Numbered from the stretch's first letter, positions 16,500 to 24,325 are shown. The stretch is 64,000 bases of DNA from DASXRA01 sp963737425 (GCA_963737425.1 CAVTSX010000008.1:1-64000); one strand, 5' to 3'. Notes: generated by a model from the sequence alone, not told the origin. A program made the numbers and translations.

Positions 16500-16670
16500 G
16501 TGGCAAATAAGGACGATCGGCCAGCACGGCGGGTCCGCGACAGCGGCTTCGACAACAAGCGCGGACAACAGATGGTTGAAACCGCGAAGATTCCGCCCCG
16601 TCCGAAGTCGCCGCCACCGCCACCTCCCACCAGCAGCGGAAAGCAGGGCTCCTCCTCGTCGCAGAAGTAA
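16500..16670 (+). CDS. Small proline-rich peptide upstream of a DUF6338-like protein
   Basis: A 56-residue protein starting at GTG right after GGAGGGA. The N-terminal half is charged (ANKDDRPARRVRDSGFDNKRG), followed by PRPKSPPPPPPTSSGKQG and a Ser-rich tail. It ends 10 bases before the DUF6338-like gene, so the two form a unit. The Pro-run could bind a partner domain. The 16213-16499 stretch upstream shows no gene. Function unknown. Confidence 0.6.
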   Translation: MANKDDRPARRVRDSGFDNKRGQQMVETAKIPPRPKSPPPPPPTSSGKQGSSSSQK

Positions 16671-16679
16671 TCGCCACTC

Positions 16680-17417
16680 GTGGTCCCGTCTTCGCTTCTG
16701 GGACTCGCGCTTTTCGTGGTCCTCCTTGCCCCAGGTTTGGCGTACGTACTGCGGCACGAGAGACTCGTACCTGCGCGCTCCGACTCCGGATTCCGGGAGA
16801 GCCTTCGCGTTATCTTCGTTAGCGTCGCCTGCCTGACCGTTACGAGCGTTCTGCTTGCTGTGCTTCGCGGACTCTTTCCTGCCAACACGCCTGATGTGGG
16901 TGAGGTAGTCAGGAATCCATCGGGAGCGATCAGCGATCACCATGCGGATCTAGCTTGGTGGTCGCTCGCCAGCGTTCTCTTCGCCACGCTGCTAGGTGCG
17001 GTCGCAGCGGACCCTCGTGTCGTCCGTCTGCTGCGGCGCGCGAGCAGGGCCAAGCGGGTTCGATGGTTGACCGGTGCGACGGATACCGGAATACGGGCCA
17101 TCTCGGCGTGGTACCAGGTAATGCACCTATACGACGACAGCAACCCCGGCCCAATTCTGGTCGGCGGTCAAATGGATGATGGAACTTACATTGAAGGGCG
17201 CGTGGTTTCCTTCAACCCGGCGGGTGACGATGACGCGGATCGAGAAATTTTGCTTTCGGCGCCGCTGCACTTGACAACAGCGAACGGCGTGAGGCAAGAG
17301 TTCGCCGCGCAGTTCACCGTCATCTCTGCGCGCCGAATCGTCCGGTTAGACGTGACACACCTGGTCCCTGAGGGATTCTCCGGGGAAGGCGCCGCCGCGT
17401 CATCGCAGCCAAGCTAA
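16680..17417 (+). CDS. DUF6338-like membrane protein
   Basis: A 245-residue protein with three hydrophobic segments (about 3-23, 43-63 and 93-110), then a cytosolic C-terminal half. The segment PILVGGQMDDGTYIEGRVVSFNP (an SH3-like small-barrel signature) and DADREILLSAPL resemble the DUF6338 family as I recall it; I cannot verify this here. The start is GTG. It follows the Pro-rich peptide gene and lies in the cargo zone with a toxin-antitoxin pair and a modification-dependent endonuclease, so a defence-related role is possible but unproven. Nothing is visible in 17418-17698. Confidence 0.6.
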   Translation: MVPSSLLGLALFVVLLAPGLAYVLRHERLVPARSDSGFRESLRVIFVSVACLTVTSVLLAVLRGLFPANTPDVGEVVRNPSGAISDHHADLAWWSLASVLFATLLGAVAADPRVVRLLRRASRAKRVRWLTGATDTGIRAISAWYQVMHLYDDSNPGPILVGGQMDDGTYIEGRVVSFNPAGDDDADREILLSAPLHLTTANGVRQEFAAQFTVISARRIVRLDVTHLVPEGFSGEGAAASSQPS

Positions 17418-17698
17418 AGAAGTGTGGTAGTCGGGGTTCGTCGATGGATCGCCCGATAGGCCCTTCCGGCATTGCACGTCGTAGATCGGTGTGGGCCCAT
17501 GATCCAGTAGGTGTCGCCGGGATTAATGCGCAGTGCGCTCGCGATGCGATCTCGAAGTCGAGCTCGCGTTGCGGTCAAGGCGCAAGTGCGCCATCGCTAG
17601 CCAGTTGGTCGCGTCGTGCTCTCCTGACCTGAGGTCGACCGGAGCCCCACGCGGCGAGCCTTCCGATCAACATCAGCCCCAGCGGTAAGACTGCGGTC

Positions 17699-17899
17699 AT
17701 GGCTGAGGAGAACGTCACGCAAGCGCAAGACGCACTGATTGCCGGCATATCCGATCTCGTCGCTAAAGCGACCTCACGGCAGATCAACCCCAGCTCCGCA
17801 GAATCCTTCGCCTTGGCGGCGCTGCACCTGGCCGAGGCGCACGCCTGGCTGCAGCGCCCAGCGCAGCACCATGGTGGCGGCGCAGGGTCAGCCTCCTAA
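17699..17899 (+). CDS. Small helical hypothetical protein
   Basis: A 66-residue protein beginning MAEENVTQAQDALIAGISDL, with two helices and a Gly/His tail. It contains no Cys or membrane segment. It lies 98 bases ahead of the Panacea antitoxin gene in the same direction. The amino-acid pattern looks protein-like, but no family is recognised and the ribosome site is weak. Confidence 0.45.
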   Translation: MAEENVTQAQDALIAGISDLVAKATSRQINPSSAESFALAALHLAEAHAWLQRPAQHHGGGAGSAS

Positions 17900-17996
17900 T
17901 GCTTTCGCCCGGTCCGCCGATAGTGAGGTCAGCGTTTGGCAAAGCGCTAGGCGTCGGTTTGTGGGTGGTCTATCGTTGATCGTGAGGGGGGATTTG

Positions 17997-18443
17997 ATGG
18001 CGACCGTTCATGATGTCGCGTCCTACATCGTTAACAAGCAAGGCGCGATGAGCGCCATGAAGCTGCAGAAGCTGTGCTACTACGCGCAGGCGTGGTCGCT
18101 TGTGTTTGACGACGCGGCTCTGTTTTCTCAAAAGATCAGAGCTTGGGCAAACGGCCCGGTCGTACGCGAGCTGTTCGAGGTTCACCGTGGCAAGTACACG
18201 GTAGACGCGTGGCCACGCGGTGACAGCTCGCACCTATCCCCGGCACAGCGCGCAACGATAGATGCTGTGCTGGACGCATATGGCGGCCGGAGCGGGCAAC
18301 AGTTGAGTGTAATGACGCACCGGGAACGGCCGTGGATCGAGGCACGCGACGGCCTGTCTGCAACCGAGCGCAGCAGCAAGGAGATCTCGCTCGCGACGAT
18401 GGCCGACTACTACGGCGCACTTCTCGACGACGCTCGCTCCTAA
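17997..18443 (+). CDS. Panacea-domain (SocA/DUF4065) antitoxin
   Basis: A 148-residue protein with the Panacea signature from the first residues: HDVASYIVNKQG, then MKLQKLCYYAQAWSL, IRAWANGPVVRELFEVHRG and LSVMTHRERPW. Its length equals a stand-alone Panacea domain. These proteins neutralise diverse toxins encoded next to them. The start is the ATG at 17997 with GAGGGGGG upstream; the open frame before it is not used. The probable toxin gene starts 4 bases after its stop. Confidence 0.88.
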   Translation: MATVHDVASYIVNKQGAMSAMKLQKLCYYAQAWSLVFDDAALFSQKIRAWANGPVVRELFEVHRGKYTVDAWPRGDSSHLSPAQRATIDAVLDAYGGRSGQQLSVMTHRERPWIEARDGLSATERSSKEISLATMADYYGALLDDARS

Positions 18444-18447
18444 ATGA

Positions 18448-18942
18448 ATGCGTGAGAAGAAGAAGAACAAGGTCATCCCGCCGCTGCCAGTTGCGGCGTC
18501 AACACCGAAGAAGATTCCCAACCGGCTCGTCGGCGCGGATGTCAATGGCATCGCATCTAATCGTCCGGTATGGAGGCTGTCGCTGCTTGACCATGAGCAT
18601 GCTGGCTCTTGGTCCTGGGCAGCGGACACCGCAACGATGGTCAAGATCGCGAAGTTCTTAGGGGAGATGGAGCGTCTCACCTGGAGCCAAATTCGCGCGC
18701 AGATGACCGGAAGCGCAAAGCGGCGAGGGGCGCTCCACAAGTCGATCCCGATATACAGCCTGGCTAAGGAGGCCAGGGATCGGCTCACCGAGTTGAGCCT
18801 CGACGACTGGGATGAACTCTTCAGGTTCAGGCTCGGGAACATGGAGCGGCTCTGGGGCATCGTGGTCCCCGATGATCCGCCCGTCTTCTACGCGATCTGG
18901 TGGGATGCGGGGCACTCGGTCTGCCCATCCGCCGACAGGTGA
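18448..18942 (+). CDS. Probable Panacea-associated toxin (PanT-type)
   Basis: A 164-residue basic protein coupled to the antitoxin gene. It contains WSWAADTATMVKIAKFLGE, TWSQIRAQM and the C-terminal motif FRFRLGNMERLWGIVV...VFYAIWWDAGHSVCPS. This C-terminal pattern, as I recall it, occurs in proteins encoded next to Panacea antitoxins. No membrane segment or nuclease motif is obvious, so the target is unknown. Two ATG codons (18444, 18448) are possible starts, but only 18448 is in frame. Confidence 0.7.
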   Translation: MREKKKNKVIPPLPVAASTPKKIPNRLVGADVNGIASNRPVWRLSLLDHEHAGSWSWAADTATMVKIAKFLGEMERLTWSQIRAQMTGSAKRRGALHKSIPIYSLAKEARDRLTELSLDDWDELFRFRLGNMERLWGIVVPDDPPVFYAIWWDAGHSVCPSADR

Positions 18943-19045
18943 GGGGGCCTGGCACACGCATCCGCCATGCATCGCTCGACGCCTGGTCTTTCCGGGATTC
19001 GAAACCTTGATATGAATGCCTGTACGAAGGAACGGGTGTCCGGCG

Positions 19046-20233
19046 CTATTCAGTCTTGGCTGGATAGCTCTGCTCTAGCCACGCCCGGAGCGCGGCGGCG
19101 GTGCCCAAGGCCGCCGCTTTGAGTATTCCTACCAGATCGCCGCCGGACAGGATGACGACATTGTGGCCGTCGTCGCGCACCTCGCGGTACGCCTGCTCGT
19201 GGACGTAGGACGTGGTGACGAGTACCCCGAACTCGCGGTGCTTGATTCGGCTGATCAGACGGGCCAGCTCGCGCACGCCGACCGAGCTCCCCGGCTGGTA
19301 GCACTTGGCCTCCAGCGCGAAGTGCAAACGGATCGGGTCCGCGGCCGGCCCGATGGCATACTGCCCGGTCGCGTCACGACCGCCGTCGCGGCTAGGCCGG
19401 GTCAGGTCCACGTTCTCGACGCCCGGAGTGCCGAGGCGGAACAGCTCGACCGCGCAGCGTTCGAACTCGACCGGGCGATCCCGGAAGTGCGTCCACAGAG
19501 TGTCGAGCAGGGCCACATCCTCACGTCTCGAAGGCAGCTGCTGTGCGCGCGTTCGGTGCTGAGTCGTCGGCGCGGCTAGCAATGCGGACACGACTCCAGC
19601 AGCGACCCAAGAAGTCCATGTCGGCGGCGCATCGTTCGACAAGTTGCCAGCCAAGATCGAGTTGACCCAGACCCGCGATACGCGGTTGGCGTCGAGGACA
19701 GTGAACGTGGCGCGATAGTTCTGAAATCGCTCGCCACCCCGGTTCCGCCATAGCGCTACGAGCTGCTCGTCCGGCGGGATCAGCGGCGAGCCGGGCACCA
19801 TGAGCCCGCGGAACTGGACCGCTCGACCCTGTACGCCGGCCCGCTCAAACAGCAAGAACGGCGGAACGGCAGCCCTCCCGGCGGGACCGCCTGCTGCCGA
19901 CGCGAATGCCGACCGAAGGATCTGGTTGCCGCGCCGCGGGGTGTCGTGAAGCTCGTGACCAGGCGCTCGATTGTCACCGTAGTAGGTGAACGTCCCAGTA
20001 GCCGGATCGAGCACATCTGGCCAATCCTCGTTTGCGCCTGACGTGTATAGGACGACGAGCCGTACGGTTCCCCGCGCCGGCGACCCCGAGTAGCGGAATC
20101 CGCCTTGGTTGCCGACAGGCAGCAAGGCGGCCAGCGGATCGTCACCTGCGTTGCCGACGGTGCGACCGAGATAGACCTGCTCGACCACGAGGTCGGCCGT
20201 CGGAAGCGATTCGAACGGCACAGGCGCTGACAC
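19046..20233 (-). CDS. AspBHI-like modification-dependent restriction endonuclease
   Basis: A 395-residue protein. The N-terminal half resembles the SRA-like DNA-recognition domain of AspBHI-type enzymes: QVYLGRTVGNAGDDPL, LLPVGNQGGFRY, VVLYTSGANEDWPD, FTYYGDN, HDTPRRGNQIL. The C-terminal half is an Mrr-type nuclease with the D-x(n)-ExK site in DGGRDATGQYAIG...ALEAKCYQ (about 290-315). Such enzymes cut DNA carrying 5-methylcytosine and need no methyltransferase partner; none is present. The start is GTG. It is convergent with the toxin gene. Probably blocks modified phage or plasmid DNA. Confidence 0.82.
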   Translation of the reverse strand: MSAPVPFESLPTADLVVEQVYLGRTVGNAGDDPLAALLPVGNQGGFRYSGSPARGTVRLVVLYTSGANEDWPDVLDPATGTFTYYGDNRAPGHELHDTPRRGNQILRSAFASAAGGPAGRAAVPPFLLFERAGVQGRAVQFRGLMVPGSPLIPPDEQLVALWRNRGGERFQNYRATFTVLDANRVSRVWVNSILAGNLSNDAPPTWTSWVAAGVVSALLAAPTTQHRTRAQQLPSRREDVALLDTLWTHFRDRPVEFERCAVELFRLGTPGVENVDLTRPSRDGGRDATGQYAIGPAADPIRLHFALEAKCYQPGSSVGVRELARLISRIKHREFGVLVTTSYVHEQAYREVRDDGHNVVILSGGDLVGILKAAALGTAAALRAWLEQSYPAKTE

Positions 20234-20722
20234 TCGAGCAACCTAGCTCAAATCGCAGGGCTGGCAGTCGAACTGAACGGAGTCCTTCCTGGCGCCCGCA
20301 CGCCCGCCGACGCGCTCGTTGCGCTCTTCCTGCTCAGCCTCGGCTGACACCGCCTGTCCCACCCGGCCGACCCAATCCACGTTCGGTCAGTAGGTCGTTA
20401 TGAACAGGTGAGTCAGATCCGTCACCGGCACGACCTCAATCTCTCATGACAGGAATTGACGCCCCGGGTCGTGGGCGGCCGGGAGACTCGACCGCCTATG
20501 GACCCTATGACCCGCTCCTGCGACCCCTCGTCCCGTGTGACCTGTCCGCTGACCCCTTTACCCTGCCTCCGCGTGTCCGCTGCTCGCCGGGCTCGGCTCC
20601 GTGCCGAATGCGTGCCGAAGTTCTCGGCGGGAGACGTTCGCGCTTGTGGAGGGATGGACTGCAGCCCCCAGAAACCGGGGCCTGTGGGCGTCTCAGGGCT
20701 GACAGTGCGCCACTGCGTTCGT
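20234..20722. other. Right-arm region of the element, no gene seen
   Basis: No convincing reading frame. The motif GTGCCGAATGCGTGCCGAAG lies at 20601-20620 and matches the left-end motif at 97-116 in 17 of 20 bases. Upstream, several TGACC/CGACCCC runs (20505-20565) resemble a similar cluster at 175-200 on the left side. This is what integrase and excisionase arm sites would look like, though binding is not shown. Confidence 0.5.
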
Positions 20723-20785
20723 ACGCACTGCTAATGCGGTTTGGGTTTATCGCCCATCCCGGGTTCGAATCCCGGAGCCTCCGCA
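20723..20785 (+). other. tRNA-Ser(GCU) 3' half, right attachment site (att relic)
   Basis: The sequence gives the anticodon loop CTGCTAA (GCU at 20730-20732), the long variable arm of a class II tRNA, a T-arm with TTCGAAT between CCGGG and CCCGG, and the acceptor strand AGCCTCC plus G. The anticodon stem has one mismatch at its outer pair, and no D-arm or 5' acceptor strand is found upstream. That is expected if the crossover lies in or near the anticodon arm and the intact gene is at the other end of the element. Confidence 0.8.
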
Positions 20786-20792
20786 AGAACCC

Positions 20793-20900
20793 GCTTAACC
20801 CCCGGAACGCTGGGGTCGGGCTGCTCGGTCTCTCGATCCGAGTCCGACTGGCCACCGCTGACAACGGGTAGCTGTGCCGAATACGTGCCGAGGTTCGCGG
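20793..20900. repeat. Second copy of the element left-arm sequence
   Basis: Homologous to positions 1-118. It begins 8 bases after the tRNA-Ser 3' end and carries GTGCCGAATACGTGCCGAGG at 20875-20894. Element arm sequence on the chromosomal side of the attachment site suggests that the left end of a second, related element lies here in tandem. Confidence 0.6.
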
Positions 20901-21024
20901 CGTGATCTGCAACGCCCAAGTTCACCTGCCACCGTCCGTCGCCGAGCCGCAAGGCCGGCGGCGGGGATCGAACCGTCGACGTAACCGTTCTCAGGTCGGC
21001 GTTGATCAGTTCGGGCGAAGTCGG

Positions 21025-21144
21025 GCGGCGTGCGATCAGTCGCAGATCCTCGACGTTGGCCGCGGCCGAGAGCCGCCGCGCGGTGCGGTTCACCAGCAAC
21101 GGCCGCGGCCTGATCAGCGGCGCAAGTTCCGACCAGGAGGGCAC
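21025..21144 (-). pseudogene. N-terminal fragment of an FMN-dependent alpha-hydroxy-acid dehydrogenase (lldD-like)
   Basis: The first 40 residues read PSWSELAPLIRPRPLLVNR then ARRLSAAANVEDLRLIARR, matching the start of L-lactate dehydrogenase LldD-type proteins. Similarity stops near 21025, and the frame runs into the arm repeat instead of the barrel domain. A complete gene would need about 1.1 kb more. It is therefore a truncated relic, cut by the integration event at tRNA-Ser or a later deletion. Confidence 0.55.
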
Positions 21145-21195
21145 TCTTCGTCGGGGGATGGCGACGATCCTCCCGCGACGCCGCGGGATTCGCGG

Positions 21196-22164
21196 TTACC
21201 CGATCGGTGCGAACGCGTCGACGCCCGTCAGCTCGGCCGACAGTGCCCATAGGCGGGCGGCCTCGCTCGGATCGATCGCGTACTCGCAGATCCCGCCGTC
21301 GAACGGCTCGCCGCTCGGGGCGATCTCGGCGATATCGCAGTCCTCGCAGTAGACGCCACCCATGCCGGCCAACTGCGGCGAGGTGGCTGCCCAGACCTGG
21401 GTGGCTGCGCCCTGCTCGGGCGTCTTGAACGTGGGATTCAGCGGGTTGCCGTGCTCGTCGATCCAGCCGGCCTCGATCATCTCCTCATTCGCGAGGTGCC
21501 GTTGCAGCGGAGTGAGAATGCCTCCGGGATGCAGCGAGAATGCCCTTACGCCAGCGGCCTTTCCTATCGCATCGAGGTGCACTGCGAAGAGCACGTTCGC
21601 CGTTTTCGCCTGGCCGTAGGCCTGCCACTTGTCGTAGCCGTGCTCGAACTGCACGTCGTCCCAGCGGATGGGCGAGTTGTGGTGACCGCCGGACGACACG
21701 GTGACGACGCGCGCGCCGCCGCGGTCGATCGCCGGCCAAAGCAGGTTGACGAGCGCGTAGTGACCGAGGTGGTTGGTGGCGAACTGCGCCTCCCAACCCG
21801 GGCCGAGGCGAGTCTCCGGGCACGCCATGATGCCGGCGCTGGCGATGACGATGTCGGCGCTGCGTCCGGACGCGAGGAATCTCTCGGCGAATCCGCGCAC
21901 GCTCTGCAGATCACCGAGATCGAGGTCGTCCACCTCGACGCCCTCGATGCCGCCGACCGCCTCCTGTGCCGTCGCTCGCCGCCGGGCGGGAACGACCACG
22001 TGAGCGCCTGCGCCGACGAGCGCGCGCGTCGTCTCAAGGCCGATGCCCGAGTAGCCGCCGGTGACGATGGCGAGTTTGCCGGCGAGATCCGTTCCGAGCA
22101 GGACCTCCGCCGCGGTGCTTTGCGCCCCGAATCCGGATCCGATTCTGTGCTGCGGTGTTGTCAT
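21196..22164 (-). CDS. Short-chain dehydrogenase/reductase
   Basis: A 322-residue SDR. The Rossmann motif TGGYSGIG (about 35-42) binds NAD(P), IASAGIM stands for the NAG motif, and the catalytic YGQAKTA (about 183-189) follows SSGGHH. The C-terminal extension is longer than in classical SDRs and resembles protochlorophyllide-reductase/retinol-dehydrogenase-type members. Substrate unknown. It is transcribed from a MerR-type promoter (22172-22202) and is almost leaderless. The same promoter architecture precedes the aldo-keto reductase at 52988. Confidence 0.88.
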   Translation of the reverse strand: MTTPQHRIGSGFGAQSTAAEVLLGTDLAGKLAIVTGGYSGIGLETTRALVGAGAHVVVPARRRATAQEAVGGIEGVEVDDLDLGDLQSVRGFAERFLASGRSADIVIASAGIMACPETRLGPGWEAQFATNHLGHYALVNLLWPAIDRGGARVVTVSSGGHHNSPIRWDDVQFEHGYDKWQAYGQAKTANVLFAVHLDAIGKAAGVRAFSLHPGGILTPLQRHLANEEMIEAGWIDEHGNPLNPTFKTPEQGAATQVWAATSPQLAGMGGVYCEDCDIAEIAPSGEPFDGGICEYAIDPSEAARLWALSAELTGVDAFAPIG

Positions 22165-22171
22165 GATTTCA

Positions 22172-22202
22172 AGGCTACGAACTAGAGCGCACTCTAGGTC
22201 AA
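22172..22202 (-). promoter_or_regulatory. MerR-type promoter with 19-bp spacer
   Basis: On the minus strand: -35 TTGACC, a 19-base spacer containing the dyad CTAGAG-N4-CTCTAG (22182-22197), then -10 TAGCCT, ten bases from the SDR start. An overlong 19-bp spacer with a central dyad is the hallmark of MerR-family activation. The promoter at 52951-52981 has the same spacing and a related dyad. No merR gene is in the window. Positions 22203-22556 hold no gene. Confidence 0.65.
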
Positions 22203-22556
22203 GCCGTGACGCCGGCTACGGCTACTGCGCCTCGCGCTCGCGGTTCTTCTGGGGTTGCGGCTCTACCTGATCGCGACACCCGACGGCATGCCGACCATCT
22301 GCGGCCCGGCCAATGCGGCGAACGCGAAGTCACCCAAGCCGTGCTGACCCACGACAGCCACCTGATCCGCTCCGGCCGATCTGAGACCTGCCTGGCGTCA
22401 AGACGGTGGCACGGTTCGATCTTGAGAGCGGTTCCTTGTGCGGGCCGGTTGGCCGCCACGCCGGCGCCGCTGCGATGCCCGGTTCCGTGCGCTGGGCGTC
22501 AGCATCTGCGCGTAGTAGGTGCCGCAATCAGTGAGAGTCGCCCATATTCTCGCTGC

Positions 22557-23396
22557 GTGGACCCTTCGCGCACTGGTCATCTTCCGATCAACGGTCTCCA
22601 GCTCTATTACGAAGCGCATGGTGAGTTGGGCGCCTTGGAGACGGTGCCGTTGCTGCTCATTCCCGGCGGCTTCCTGTCCACCGAGTCGATGAAGCAGTGG
22701 GTGGCCGCCTTCGTCGCCAAGCGCCCAGTCATCGTCTTCGATCAACAGGGACACGGCCGTACGGCGGAGACGCCCCGCACGATGTCATACGAGCAGTTCG
22801 GCGACGATGCCGCGGCGTTGCTGCAGGCCTTGGAGGTCGAGCGTGCCGACGTGATGGGCTACTCGCAGGGCGGGGGCGTCGCGTTGCAGCTGGCCCTGCG
22901 TCACCCGCAGCTCGTCAGCAAGCTCGTCACATTGTCTGCCACCTATCGCCAGGACGGCTGGTACCCGTCGGTCTTGCAAGGCCTAGAGGGTCTTACTGGC
23001 GACCTCTTCGCGGACACGCCAGTCGGCGAGGCCTTCCGGCAACACACTGCCGATCCCGAAGCGTTCAATGCCTACATCGAAAAGATGAGGGTGCTGAACA
23101 TGGAGGACCAGAACATCACCGACGCGCAGGTGCGGTCGATCCAAGCCAAGACGATGGTCATCGTGGGGGATGCGGACGGGGTGAGGCCCGAGCACGCCGT
23201 GGCGATGTTCAAGCTGCGAGGTGGTGGCGACGACGAGGCGGCGGCGACGGGAGCGATCTCCAAGGTCCCCGCGGCCAGACTCGTCATCCTCCCTGCGACT
23301 TCTCACATCTCGATCTCGCGAGTCGTGGAGGTCCTCGAGCCGATGATCACCGCTTTCTTGGACGACGTGCCTCCGGCCAATCCATCGCTTTGGTGA
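22557..23396 (+). CDS. Alpha/beta hydrolase
   Basis: A 279-residue alpha/beta-fold hydrolase: oxyanion segment LLIPGGFLST, then DQQGHGRT, the nucleophile elbow GYSQGGGVAL (Ser about 100), a late Asp in VIVGDADGVRPEH and catalytic His in PATSHISI. The GTG at 22557 is chosen because homologs begin just before INGLQLYYEAHG; CATATT lies about 10 bases upstream, so the transcript may be leaderless. The longer open frame to 22206 is not supported. Substrate unknown. Confidence 0.85.
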   Translation: MDPSRTGHLPINGLQLYYEAHGELGALETVPLLLIPGGFLSTESMKQWVAAFVAKRPVIVFDQQGHGRTAETPRTMSYEQFGDDAAALLQALEVERADVMGYSQGGGVALQLALRHPQLVSKLVTLSATYRQDGWYPSVLQGLEGLTGDLFADTPVGEAFRQHTADPEAFNAYIEKMRVLNMEDQNITDAQVRSIQAKTMVIVGDADGVRPEHAVAMFKLRGGGDDEAAATGAISKVPAARLVILPATSHISISRVVEVLEPMITAFLDDVPPANPSLW

Positions 23397-23442
23397 TCTG
23401 ACTTCATGGCATGAGGGTGCGTTCACTTCAAGTCTTTGACGC

Positions 23443-23469
23443 ACCGGGTTCGAATCTCGGAGCCTTCGC
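23443..23469 (+). other. Degenerate tRNA-Ser 3' end relic
   Basis: ACCGGGTTCGAATCTCGGAG followed by CCTTCGC differs from the tRNA-Ser 3' end at 20758-20784 at three positions and has no upstream tRNA sequence. It may be a decayed attachment site marking the end of an older tandem element. In 23470-23740 no gene was found, although a further T-arm-like GGGGGTTCGATTCGC is seen near 23649. Confidence 0.4.
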
Positions 23470-23740
23470 CCGCTTGTCCGGGTTCTGCCCGTCCAATCGC
23501 TCGCCTGAAATTGCTGCCAACAGTCCCTTGACAGGGAAAGCTTTCCACGGAAGTATATTCCTTGTAAGCCAGCAGCTCGGATCGGTCAAGCGCAGGGGAC
23601 CTGATCGGCACGAAGGTACTGGTTTGTAGGAGGGTCCGGCGGTCGTGGATTAGATCTCGGGGGTTCGATTCGCGGCCGGCCAACCCACATTGCAGATTGA
23701 GCTAGCCGGGCACTTCGCGAGAGGTACCCGGTTTTTGCAG

Positions 23741-24325
23741 CTACAGCCGACCCCGTCCTCGCCGATCAGGCAGGGCGGGGTCGCGCTCTGTGGCAACGAT
23801 GGCGGGACCTAGCGTTTCGTCACCGCTCGGGCCGCTGCCCGGCGCGTCTCGTAGCAAGCGAATGGCCGCGGTCAGTTCGGTGAGCCGGCTCGGCGACAAG
23901 ACGCTCAGGACGTGCTCGCGCAAACCAGCGTGATAGAGCGCCGCACTGCTCTTGGCTTGCCGGAGACCTTTCTGGGTCAAGGCCGCGTAGACAACCCGCC
24001 GATCGCCGGCGGAGTTACGCCGATCGATCAGGCCGTCTCGCGCCATCCGGTCAGCGAGTTTGGTGAAGCCGCCGGCGGTCATCGCGAGCTCGCGGGCCAG
24101 CGCGCTCATCGCCATTCGGTGCTCGCTGGCGCCGAGCAACAGGCGCAATACCTCGAACCACTGACCGGGTAGACCGTCTTTCTCGATCTCTGCCAGGATT
24201 CGCCGCTGTGTAACGGCAACGCCGTCGCGGATAAGATCCCAGCTCGCGGCGAGGTCGTCGTCTGGGCCATCGGCCGAGGGCGTCACCTGGACGAGGCTAC
24301 TGATCATTTGCAGTACCGGCATCAT
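23741..24325 (-). CDS. MarR-family transcriptional regulator
   Basis: A 194-residue winged-helix regulator: helical dimerisation N-terminus, then GQWFEVLRLLLGASEHRMAM, the recognition region SALARELAMTAGGFTKLADRM and the wing DRRNSAGDRRVVYAALT with the conserved DRR. The start is the first of two ATG codons. The open frame continues upstream through the tRNA-Arg gene into an integrase relic, which is fortuitous. It is transcribed away from the tRNA. Ligand and targets unknown. Confidence 0.85.
   Translation of the reverse strand: MMPVLQMISSLVQVTPSADGPDDDLAASWDLIRDGVAVTQRRILAEIEKDGLPGQWFEVLRLLLGASEHRMAMSALARELAMTAGGFTKLADRMARDGLIDRRNSAGDRRVVYAALTQKGLRQAKSSAALYHAGLREHVLSVLSPSRLTELTAAIRLLRDAPGSGPSGDETLGPAIVATERDPALPDRRGRGRL

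Larger units (their letters stand above)
1..20785. mobile_element. Integrated AICE-type element, left edge just outside the window
   Basis: The gene set is that of actinomycete integrative and conjugative elements: FtsK/TraB-like translocase, Spd-like membrane proteins, prim-pol, DUF3987 protein, excisionase and tyrosine integrase in one direction, with a divergent BldD-like regulator. The right end is a tRNA-Ser 3' half (20723-20785) that lacks its 5' half, as expected at the distal end of an element inserted in a tRNA. Arm-like repeats occur at both ends (97-118 and 20601-20627). The intact tRNA is inferred to lie about 15 bases left of position 1. Unusually, int (ending 16212) is separated from the right attachment site by 4.5 kb of cargo. 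Confidence 0.8.

Noticed and set aside
14986..16677. 563-codon frame on the minus strand
   Set aside because: Antisense to the integrase gene with no family features and a composition typical of shadow frames.
22203..22556. Possible N-terminal extension of the alpha/beta hydrolase or a small gene
   Set aside because: Composition is Arg/Pro-rich, no ribosome site, and homologous hydrolases start near 22557.
23640..23690. T-arm-like sequence suggesting another tRNA
   Set aside because: Only a GGTTCGATTC-like loop is present; stems do not pair and no acceptor or anticodon arm exists.
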